Below are positions 55,614-64,000 of a DNA stretch of 64,000 bases, in pieces (the first letter of the stretch is position 1; each line of letters starts with the position of its first letter). The position numbers were made by a program, and so were the translations under genes. The notes under the pieces were generated by a model that was not told the DNA's origin, ran no database searches, and saw nothing but the letters and a program-made list of their open reading frames with translations. Source of the stretch: Maricaulis maris (lineage in GTDB: Bacteria; Pseudomonadota; Alphaproteobacteria; Caulobacterales; Maricaulaceae); the NCBI RefSeq assembly GCF_036322705.1, contig NZ_AP027270.1, forward strand, positions 1,675,501 to 1,739,500, in the 5' to 3' direction.

Positions 55614-55855
55614 GTCCTCACCCAGACAAGGCTAGGCGGGGAAGTAACATTCCGCGCGACCGCATCGTTTTGTCCCGGAAGCGCGCAGCGCCATCTTTTC
55701 CCGGAGGCGGGCAGCGCCATCCGGGACCAACGGGAGACTCATCATTTGCCGGATGGTCGGGTAGGTCCCGGCTCTTCACCCCGCTTTTGCGGGGCTCCGG
55801 CCGGGAAAAATGGTGAGGGTGAATTGAGTAGAACGTGCGCGCCAGCGCCAATCAG
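55614..55855. repeat. Intergenic CCCGG-type hairpin repeats
   Basis: A tandem direct repeat of 22 bases (55674-55695 and 55700-55721, 20 of 22 identical; core GCAGCGCCATC) lies within outer arms GTCCCGGA (55672-55679) and TCCGGGAC (55720-55727). A second nested hairpin has inner CCCCGC-TTTT-GCGGGG (55779-55794) inside TCCCGG/CCGGGA (about 55766-55806). With element copy C these make up the purC-purS gap. Confidence 0.7.
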
Positions 55856-55985
55856 CCATTCATGTATTGCCCGAACTTCGCCTCAGCCAGTTTTCGCGCT
55901 CAAGGGTGAAACCGCGAAGCGGCGGCTCTGCCGCCCTTGACCTCGAAAACTGGCTGGGGCCCGCGGGCTGACAAGACCCCAATGC
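55856..55985. repeat. 130-bp palindromic element, copy C
   Basis: Between purC and purS. Arms 55880-55906 and 55934-55960 pair at 24 of 27 positions plus one G-U; the stem core is CAGCCAGTTTTCG, different from copies A and B. The right flank GGGCTGACAAG matches copy A in the same orientation, yet the 27-base loop (55907-55933, TGAAACCGCGAAGCGGCGGC...) matches the reverse complement of copy A's loop at 24 of 27 positions. Confidence 0.83.
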
Positions 55986-56143
55986 CGTGTTCACAGCGGG
56001 CCCGGATTTCTGACGACGTCTGGCCCGAAATCACATCTCGCATCGCCACCCTGCTGAATCCGCACGTCGCGTCAATTGCGCGCGGGGCGACTCCGCTTTA
56101 TGCAGGGGCGAAATGTCGTGACCAGCACAAGCGAGTCGAGCCC

Positions 56144-56383
56144 GTGAAAGCGAAAATCCACGTCTATCTGAAACCCGGCGTCCTGGATCCCCAGGGAGCT
56201 GCCGTTGCCGGCGCCCTGCACAATATGGGTTATGACGAAGTCACCGCCGCCCGCCAGGGCAAGCTGATCGAGCTCGATCTGACCGGCGATGATGTCGAGG
56301 CCGCCCGCAAGCGCGTCGACGAGATGTGCGCCAAACTCCTCTCCAACCCGGTGATCGAGAGCTACTCGATCGAGCTGGCGTAG
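56144..56383 (+). CDS. purS: Phosphoribosylformylglycinamidine synthase subunit PurS
   Basis: A 79-residue small subunit. GTG at 56144 is chosen because the family begins directly with KAKIHVYLKPGVLDPQG; there is no good ATG near. The remainder (LIELDLTGDDVEAARKRVDE) fits the ferredoxin-like fold. PurS bridges PurL and PurQ and helps channel ammonia. Followed by purQ after 15 bases. The upstream region contains element copy C. Confidence 0.94.
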   Translation: MKAKIHVYLKPGVLDPQGAAVAGALHNMGYDEVTAARQGKLIELDLTGDDVEAARKRVDEMCAKLLSNPVIESYSIELA

Positions 56384-56398
56384 GGAGAGGCCGCGCTC

Positions 56399-57061
56399 AT
56401 GAAATCCGCCGTCATCGTCTTCCCGGGCTCGAATTGCGATCGTGATGCCCACGACGCGATCGAGAAGGTCACGGGTCAAAAGCCGGCCATGGTCTGGCAC
56501 CAGGAAAACGAGCTGCCCGAAGGCACCCAATTCGTGATGGTGCCCGGCGGGTTTTCCTATGGCGACTATCTGCGCTGCGGCTCGATGGCCTCGCGCTCGG
56601 CGATCATGCCGGCCATCATCGCCCATGCCGCGACCGGCGCGCCGGTTCTGGGCGTGTGCAACGGATTCCAGATCCTCACCGAGAGCGGTCTTCTGCCCGG
56701 CGCGCTGATGCGCAATGCCGGGCTGAAATTCGTCTGCGAGAAAGCCCCGCTCACCGTTGAGAACGCCAATACGCGCTTCACCTCGCGCTATGAGGCCGGG
56801 GCCCAGCTGCTGGTGCCGATCGCCCATCATGACGGCAATTACTTCGCCGACGACGCCACGCTCGACCGCATCGAGGGCGAAGGCCAGGTCGTCTTCCGCT
56901 ACGGCAAGAACCCCAATGGCTCGGCCCGCGACATCGCCGGCATCACCAATGAGCAGGGCAATGTCTTGGGGCTCATGCCCCACCCGGAACGCGCCGTGGA
57001 CATGGGCCATGGCGGCACGGACGGGCTGGCGCTGTTTGAATCTCTCCTTGGGAGCGCTTGA
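56399..57061 (+). CDS. purQ: Phosphoribosylformylglycinamidine synthase subunit PurQ (glutaminase)
   Basis: A 220-residue class I glutamine amidotransferase. The nucleophile is C87 in [10 protein letters not shown], with His and Glu in [10 protein letters not shown]. It releases ammonia from glutamine for PurL. The N-terminus [20 protein letters not shown] is typical. Its stop lies two bases before the purL start, so the genes are coupled. Confidence 0.97.
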   Translation: MKSAVIVFPGSNCDRDAHDAIEKVTGQKPAMVWHQENELPEGTQFVMVPGGFSYGDYLRCGSMASRSAIMPAIIAHAATGAPVLGVCNGFQILTESGLLPGALMRNAGLKFVCEKAPLTVENANTRFTSRYEAGAQLLVPIAHHDGNYFADDATLDRIEGEGQVVFRYGKNPNGSARDIAGITNEQGNVLGLMPHPERAVDMGHGGTDGLALFESLLGSA

Positions 57062-57063
57062 CG

Positions 57064-59289
<2,226 letters not shown>

Positions 59290-59313
59290 AGACATCGCGG
59301 CGCTACGGATACA

Positions 59314-59343
59314 AAAAGGCCGCCGGCTGCCCGGCGGCCTTTT
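59314..59343 (+). terminator. Rho-independent terminator of purL
   Basis: A 13-bp stem (AAAAGGCCGCCGG, 59314-59326, with CCGGCGGCCTTTT, 59331-59343) around CTGC; also usable for the convergent M28 gene. Confidence 0.93.
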
Positions 59344-59364
59344 CCTTTGGCTGAAAAGTCCTGC

Positions 59365-60330
59365 CTACCGCCCCGATGCCTCACCGATGGCGTCGAGGCG
59401 AGCGTCGGCCTGGCGTGCGAAATCCACCACGGCGACGCTGGCGTCCTGGAAGAAATCCAGCGTCATGTTCTCATAGGTATCGGTCGGCTGGTGGTAGTGC
59501 GGGTGATAGTCGACCCCGAGATAGATGAAGGGGATGCCGACCGCGTGGAAGGCCCCGCTATCGGTGAGGTTGGTCCAGTCAGCCCCGGGCTCCTGGCTTG
59601 GCTCGTCATAGCCCATCGGCATCGACACCGTGGCGCGGCTGGCGACGTCGTCCACGATCGTCGTCAGGAAGGGGTAGTGATAGGTGCCAACGGCCCACAG
59701 GATGCGGTCGGTCGACATCGCGACCATGTCCATGTTGAGGTTGAAGGTGATGTTCTCGACCGGGATGGGCGGATTGGCGACGAAGGCGTGCGCGCCCTGC
59801 AGACCGCGCTCCTCGGCGTCGACAAAGGCGATGATGACATCATGCTCGGGCGGTTCGGCGAGGAACATCTCGGTGACCGCCAGAACAGAGGCCACGCCGG
59901 AGGCATTGTCATCGGCCCCGTTCCAGATCTGCCCGCCCCGCATGCCTTCATGATCATAGTGTGCCGTCACGACCATGGTGCGATCACTGTCGCTCGTGCC
60001 GGCGATGAAAGCCAGAATATTGACGCCTTCGACCTTCGCGCCGGTCCGCCGCTGCTCGAAGGTGAAGTCATGCTCAAAGCTGTCACCCATCGGCGCCGCG
60101 CCCATCGCCTCAAGGCGGCCGATGATGTAGGCGCGAGCCCGGGCATTGCCTTCGGTCCCGACCTCACGGCCTTCCATGTTGTCCGCCGCGAGCACGTCCA
60201 GATCGGTCAGCAATTGGGCCCGGTCGAGCGTCCATTCGCTCACCGCGGCTGTCGCTTCAGGCTGGATTGCCGCACAGGCCGTCGACAGCAAGGCAATGGA
60301 CAGAACGGATGACGCCAGTATGGCACGCAT
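59365..60330 (-). CDS. M28-family metallopeptidase lipoprotein
   Basis: A 321-residue lipoprotein (LSIALLSTAC, lipobox STAC). The ATG at 60330 starts the signal peptide. Zinc ligands are visible: H in TAHYDHEG, D in NGADDNASGV, E in VDAEERGLQG, D in NLNMDM and the final His in PHYHQPTDTYE. Compact, without PA or Fn3 domains. Third M28 enzyme of the window; cleaves N-terminal residues of peptides at the cell envelope. Confidence 0.9.
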   Translation of the reverse strand: MRAILASSVLSIALLSTACAAIQPEATAAVSEWTLDRAQLLTDLDVLAADNMEGREVGTEGNARARAYIIGRLEAMGAAPMGDSFEHDFTFEQRRTGAKVEGVNILAFIAGTSDSDRTMVVTAHYDHEGMRGGQIWNGADDNASGVASVLAVTEMFLAEPPEHDVIIAFVDAEERGLQGAHAFVANPPIPVENITFNLNMDMVAMSTDRILWAVGTYHYPFLTTIVDDVASRATVSMPMGYDEPSQEPGADWTNLTDSGAFHAVGIPFIYLGVDYHPHYHQPTDTYENMTLDFFQDASVAVVDFARQADARLDAIGEASGR

Positions 60331-60407
60331 GGAAAACCCCCGATTTGATAAGTCGCGCCAATCCTGCCATGCGTGGCCACGCCGCCCCACTTAAATTTCC
60401 GTGGGGT

Positions 60408-60911
60408 TCAGAACCAGCGCCTCGGACGCGCGGCAGGTGCGCTCTCAAGCGCGGGCCAATTGGCCTCCGAACGCTCCAGATAGCCCGCGATATCCCGTTC
60501 CCAGCGCGCCTGGATTGACGGCGAGAAATTCATGTAGAGCACGCCGTCCACGATGCGGTAGGCGAGCGGGTCGCTGCGCACCTTGCGGCCATCCGCCAGC
60601 GCATAGGCGCAGTGCCCGTCATAGGCCGGGACATAGCGCTCCGGGTCGGCGACGAAGCGGGCACGATTGGCCTCGGTGGCAAAATACCAGGTCACGCCGT
60701 TATGGTCGGCGGTAAGGCTCTCCAGCCCCTCGAGCGGGACGTCCTCGGTGTGGTAGCTGACCACGTCATGGCCACCGACCGGCCGCCCCTCGCGATCGCG
60801 AAAGGGCTCGCCGGCGGCGGCCGGACCGGTCAGGGTCAGAATGGAAAGCCCCAGCATGACAAGGCACAGAGCCGTTCCGATCAGAGTTTTGGCAGTCAAC
60901 AGGGCGGTCAT
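60408..60911 (-). CDS. Exported YHS-domain protein
   Basis: A 167-residue protein with a signal/anchor segment (TLIGTALCLVMLGLSILTLTG) ending AAAG. The YHS-type fold is seen in GHDVVSYHTE and WYFATEANRARFVADPERYV, then HCAYALADGRKV. YHS domains often bind metal ions, commonly copper or iron, in envelope proteins. The start at 60911 is chosen because the signal peptide begins there. Single gene, 77 bases upstream of the M28 gene. Confidence 0.82.
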   Translation of the reverse strand: MTALLTAKTLIGTALCLVMLGLSILTLTGPAAAGEPFRDREGRPVGGHDVVSYHTEDVPLEGLESLTADHNGVTWYFATEANRARFVADPERYVPAYDGHCAYALADGRKVRSDPLAYRIVDGVLYMNFSPSIQARWERDIAGYLERSEANWPALESAPAARPRRWF

Positions 60912-61079
60912 GGTCTTTTCCCGTGCAGCGGTCACGATTAGCGTGTCCGGCCTATGGGCCGATACGGCCCGGGGCGATAGTCCAGCTCGCGACACATCCG
61001 GTCACGCTTTCGACGGCGCCCCGTGATGACGCGTGAGCTGACGCTGCGCCCATGACGCCACCCGCCCTGGAGACCCACC

Positions 61080-61313
61080 ATGCCCATGCCCGCCGACGAC
61101 ATCATCGCCCTCATCAAGGCCGGGATACCCGACGCCGAAATCGAGATGACCGATCTGGCCGGTGACAATGATCACTGGAAAGCCGTCATCACCGCCGAGA
61201 GTTTCCGCGGCAGGTTGCGCGTCGCCCAGCACCAGATGGTCTATGCCGCCCTCGGCGACAAGATGGGCGGCGAGCTTCACGCGCTGGCGCTGGAAACGCG
61301 CGTGCCCGGCTGA
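61080..61313 (+). CDS. bolA: BolA-family protein
   Basis: A 77-residue BolA/IbaG-type protein: IKAGIPDAEIEMTDLAGDND, the loop HWKAVITAESF and the helix VAQHQMVYAALGDKM, with the invariant His. Such proteins bind monothiol glutaredoxins through a shared [2Fe-2S] cluster and act in iron-sulphur trafficking. The gene for the Grx4-type partner lies 860 bases downstream, after an aldo/keto reductase gene that overlaps the bolA stop by one base. Confidence 0.9.
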   Translation: MPMPADDIIALIKAGIPDAEIEMTDLAGDNDHWKAVITAESFRGRLRVAQHQMVYAALGDKMGGELHALALETRVPG

Positions 61314-62140
61314 TGATCGAGGCAGCGGCCCTCTCGCGGCTCGGCTTGGGCGTCACCGGTCCGCATGCCGGTCTCGGCGCGTCGCGGGCGGCCACGACCC
61401 GGCTGATCCATCAGGCGATCGATCTCGGCGTGACCCTGTTCGACACCGGACCGGCCTACGGCAGGGGCGAAGGCGAATATCGGCTGGGTGCCGCTCTGGG
61501 CAGTCGCCGACGCGATGCCGCTTTCATCGCCACCAAGGCCGGTATCCATGCCGGCGGGCACCGGGACTTTTCCGCCGGCGCGGTGGAGATGTCGCTGCGC
61601 GACAGCCTCAAGCGGCTGCGCCGCGACCATGTCGATCTTCTGCTCCTGCACGGCCCCGCTCCCGAGGAAATGACGGACAAGCTGATCCGCCGCCTCGAAG
61701 CCTTCAAGGCGCGCGGAATGATCCGCCATATCGGGGTCTGTGGGCGCGGAGCGGAGCTGGACCGGGCCATCGAGCTGGGCGTTTTCAATGCCCTGATGGC
61801 GCCGGTCAATGATCAGCTCGACGAAGCCGCGAGGCAGCGCCTGGTCCGCGCACGCGCGTCCGGACTGTCGGTGATCGGCATCGAGGTGATGGCCGGCGCC
61901 GCGCGCCCGTCCGGTCCACCGCGCTCACGCGGCGACCTGTGGTATCTGGCCCGCCAGATCAAGCGCCGGCTGCGACGTGACCCGCCGGCCGCGGCAGGCG
62001 CGGCCCCGGCCGAGGGGCTGGCCTGGGCCCTCTCCCAAAGCTGGACTGACAGCGTGGTCTGCCTGACGACACGCCCCGCTCACCTTTGCGCCAACGCAGC
62101 GCTGGTTGACGCTCTTGAACAGCGCCCGGCGACGTCCTAG
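61313..62140 (+). CDS. Aldo/keto reductase-family protein
   Basis: A 275-residue TIM-barrel protein. The catalytic tetrad of the family is intact: D44 and Y49 in DTGPAYG, K75 in ATKAG and H113 in LLLLHGP. It probably reduces an aldehyde or sugar with NADPH. Shorter than typical aldo/keto reductases (about 310-340). Its ATG shares its A with the bolA stop (TGATG), placing it in the bolA-grxD operon, an unusual position. Confidence 0.85.
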   Translation: MIEAAALSRLGLGVTGPHAGLGASRAATTRLIHQAIDLGVTLFDTGPAYGRGEGEYRLGAALGSRRRDAAFIATKAGIHAGGHRDFSAGAVEMSLRDSLKRLRRDHVDLLLLHGPAPEEMTDKLIRRLEAFKARGMIRHIGVCGRGAELDRAIELGVFNALMAPVNDQLDEAARQRLVRARASGLSVIGIEVMAGAARPSGPPRSRGDLWYLARQIKRRLRRDPPAAAGAAPAEGLAWALSQSWTDSVVCLTTRPAHLCANAALVDALEQRPATS

Positions 62141-62172
62141 CTACATGCCATTGTCAATCGAGGAGAACCGCC

Positions 62173-62505
62173 ATGTCCGCGACCGCTCACGACACCATCA
62201 AGTCGACCATCGAGAGTCATGACGTCGTGCTCTTCATGAAGGGTACGCCGGTCTTTCCGCAATGCGGCTTCTCCTCGGTCGTGGCCCGCGTTCTGGATCA
62301 CCTCCAGGTCGACTTCCAGAGCGTCAACGTGCTCGAGGATGACGGCGTCCGCCAGGGCATCAAGGAGTTCTCGAACTGGCCGACCATTCCCCAGCTTTAT
62401 GTGAAGGGTGAGTTTGTCGGCGGATGCGACATCATCAAGGAAATGTTCGAGACCGGTGAGCTGCAGGCCTATTTCAAGGAGAAGGGCGTGGTCAACGCCG
62501 CCTGA
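62173..62505 (+). CDS. grxD: Monothiol glutaredoxin (Grx4/GrxD type)
   Basis: A 110-residue CGFS-type glutaredoxin: C31 in [18 protein letters not shown], then [20 protein letters not shown] for glutathione binding. It holds a [2Fe-2S] cluster and transfers it to partners including BolA. AGGAG at 62161 precedes the ATG. Ends the bolA-AKR-grxD cluster. Confidence 0.96.
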   Translation: MSATAHDTIKSTIESHDVVLFMKGTPVFPQCGFSSVVARVLDHLQVDFQSVNVLEDDGVRQGIKEFSNWPTIPQLYVKGEFVGGCDIIKEMFETGELQAYFKEKGVVNAA

Positions 62506-62580
62506 TCCATGGCCTGGGCCGAGCACCCGCCCCCACTCTGTCGAAGGTAAACCGGGCGGGCCGAGCGGCACGACCGCAGA

Positions 62581-63108
62581 TTATCGGCGTGACGCCACAT
62601 AGCTGCGGTTTTCGTTCCAGTCCCAGGGCCGCTCGGTGTCAATCGGGTTGAGGACGATCACCTCGCCGCCGATCGGCACACCCAGCTCTTCAAAACCGAA
62701 GCCGAGCTGGATTCCCCACGGCGTGGCGACATCACAGCGGTCCTCGACCTGGCGTGTCAGGCGGACCGTGTAGATGTCGTCATAATACTGCTCGACATTG
62801 ACGAGGAAGTCCGCGCGCGACGTACAGCCATTGGTGTCAGCATGGACAATCAGGATGTCGTCCTCGATCACCCGCCAGTAGATCATCGCCTCCAGCGACG
62901 GATCGACGGTCGGCGCCTGACGGTCCGTCCCCGGTATGCGCATGTCCGAGATGTTGATGGTCGGCAGGGACGGCATGGCGGGCATGGGCGGCAGGCTGGG
63001 CAGGAGACTGCGCCTCGCCTCGACTTGCGGGTCCCCGCTCGTTGCACATGCCGAAAGAAAAACAGCCAGCCCCAAACCAGCCACTACGCCCCGCCAACGC
63101 CCTGTCAT
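62581..63108 (-). CDS. Lipoprotein of unknown function
   Basis: A 175-residue lipoprotein: signal segment GRWRGVVAGLGLAVFLSAC with lipobox LSAC. A proline/methionine-rich spacer (LLPSLPPMPAMPSLPT) precedes a beta-rich domain (MIYWRVIEDDILIVHADTNG) with three cysteines. The start at 63108 is where the signal peptide begins, after GGGGG. Family not recognised. It is convergent with grxD. Confidence 0.65.
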   Translation of the reverse strand: MTGRWRGVVAGLGLAVFLSACATSGDPQVEARRSLLPSLPPMPAMPSLPTINISDMRIPGTDRQAPTVDPSLEAMIYWRVIEDDILIVHADTNGCTSRADFLVNVEQYYDDIYTVRLTRQVEDRCDVATPWGIQLGFGFEELGVPIGGEVIVLNPIDTERPWDWNENRSYVASRR

Positions 63109-63312
63109 GCTTGCCCCCAAGACAGCCCTCAACCACACACAACGACCCTGATCTTTGCCCCACAGGATCGGCTTCAGCGTCATGAAAACAGGAATTAGGG
63201 TCTGATCAACCAAAGACTCGTGTGTGGGGAAATATGACGGGGAGATGCTCCAGAATGCAGCACGGGCCCGGCACGCTGCATCGCAGCAGAGCGGTCCGCA
63301 TCGCCCGCCATG

Positions 63313-63344
63313 AAAAAAGGCCGCCCCGGTGTCCCGGAGCGGCC
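63313..63344 (-). terminator. Rho-independent terminator of rpsD
   Basis: An 11-12 bp GC-rich stem (GGCCGC...GCGGCC, 63319-63344) followed on the minus strand by six Ts (complement of 63313-63318), 24 bases after the rpsD stop. Confidence 0.92.
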
Positions 63345-63368
63345 TGTTTCTGGTCGATTGTCGTCCCC

Positions 63369-63986
63369 TTACGAGGAGTAGAATTCGATAACCAGGTTCG
63401 GTTCCATCTGTACCGGATACGGCACTTCAGAGAATTCCGGCATGCGCGTGAAGGTGGCCTTCATCGCCTTGGCATCGAGATCGATGTAATCCGGCAGGTC
63501 ACGCTCCGGGCTGTCCAGGGCTTCCAGGACCAGGGCCATCGAACGCGAACGCTCGCGGACTTCGATCACGTCACCCGGCTTGCAGCGGTAGGACGCGATG
63601 TTGACCTTGATGCCATTGACCTTCACGTGGCCGTGATTGACGAACTGGCGGGCGGCGAACACGGTCGGCACGAACTTGCAGCGGTAGACGATGGCGTCCA
63701 GGCGGCTTTCCAGCAGACCGATCAGCAGCTCGGCGGTGTTACCCTTACGGCGAGAGGCTTCGTCATAGGTACGACGGAACTGCTTCTCGGTGATGTTGCC
63801 GTAATAGCCCTTCAGCTTCTGCTTCGCCATGAGCTGAAGACCGAAATCGGACATCTTGGTCTTGCGGCGCTGACCATGCTGGCCGGGGCCATAGGAGCGC
63901 GAGTTGACCGGAGACTTCGGACGGCCCCAAAGGTTTTCACCCATGCGGCGATCAATTTTGTATTTCTGCGAATGACGCTTCGACAT
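63369..63986 (-). CDS. rpsD: 30S ribosomal protein S4
   Basis: A 205-residue ribosomal protein of the small-subunit core. The start [19 protein letters not shown] and the S4 RNA-binding domain ([40 protein letters not shown]) are conserved. GAGAGAAC precedes the ATG. Promoter lies beyond the window end. S4 starts 30S assembly and in other bacteria regulates ribosomal operons. It stands apart from the S10/spc operons, as is usual in alphaproteobacteria. Confidence 0.98.
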   Translation of the reverse strand: MSKRHSQKYKIDRRMGENLWGRPKSPVNSRSYGPGQHGQRRKTKMSDFGLQLMAKQKLKGYYGNITEKQFRRTYDEASRRKGNTAELLIGLLESRLDAIVYRCKFVPTVFAARQFVNHGHVKVNGIKVNIASYRCKPGDVIEVRERSRSMALVLEALDSPERDLPDYIDLDAKAMKATFTRMPEFSEVPYPVQMEPNLVIEFYSS

Positions 63987-64000
63987 GTTCTCTCTATTCG

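Noticed and set aside
55937-56143. N-terminal extension of PurS by 69 residues
   Set aside because: The extension overlaps palindromic element copy C, and PurS proteins are about 80 residues beginning at KAKIHVYLKPG.

Overview
The window is a high-GC, gene-dense stretch of a chromosome, most likely from a marine alphaproteobacterium of the Hyphomonadaceae/Maricaulis type. This placement is inferred from four things: a B12-dependent ribonucleotide reductase; the F1-ATPase zeta inhibitor gene beside a purB / purC-S-Q-L / bolA / grxD block, as in many alphaproteobacteria; a System I cytochrome c maturation operon; and a large TonB-dependent receptor with laminarin-type GH17 glycosidases. No plasmid, phage or CRISPR signal is visible.

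Layout. 1-3.2 kb: the 3' end of nrdJ and two secreted pentapeptide-repeat proteins. 3.2-8.7 kb (minus strand): aspS, a coupled pair of cytoplasmic GH17-like glycosidases behind a perfect LacI-type operator, a sterol-desaturase-family membrane protein and a small anchored protein. 8.8-20.9 kb: a catabolic island with a TonB receptor facing a serine hydrolase-GMC oxidoreductase-aldehyde dehydrogenase-SDR operon, then a D-aminoacylase-type amidohydrolase, a BASS-family transporter and an HxlR regulator with a palindromic operator. 21-23.6 kb: small secreted proteins and an M28 peptidase. 23.6-32.3 kb (minus strand): an eight-gene acyl-CoA degradation operon with three acyl-CoA dehydrogenases, two of which look like a heteromeric pair. 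32.4-40.8 kb: an acyl-lipid desaturase, ccmF-ccmG-ccmH-ccmI, a sodium:solute symporter and a glutaryl-CoA dehydrogenase. 40.9-48.2 kb: tRNA-Ser(GCU), a repeat-rich gap, a CinA-like protein, sfsA, a thioesterase, an M28 peptidase, map and radC. 48.2-64 kb: threonine synthase, a REP-associated transposase between its own REP palindromes, purB, the ATPase zeta subunit, purC, purS, purQ, purL, another M28 peptidase, bolA, an aldo/keto reductase, grxD and rpsD.

The most unusual signal is non-coding. Three copies of a 129-130 bp palindromic element (41191-41320, 47854-47982, 55856-55985) share imperfect terminal inverted repeats and a long central stem. The stem sequence differs between copies but stays self-complementary, and in one copy the core is flipped relative to the flanks. 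One copy lies between purC and purS. A second family of short nested GC-rich hairpins lies in the same gaps. The RAYT/REP unit at 50.4-51.1 kb is a separate repeat system.

How the genes fit together. The 8.8-20.9 kb genes read as uptake (TonB receptor), hydrolysis (serine hydrolase, amidohydrolase), alcohol-to-acid oxidation (GMC, ALDH) and regulation. The 23.6-32.3 kb operon can activate an acid to its CoA ester and run a beta-oxidation-like cycle. The substrates cannot be read from sequence alone.
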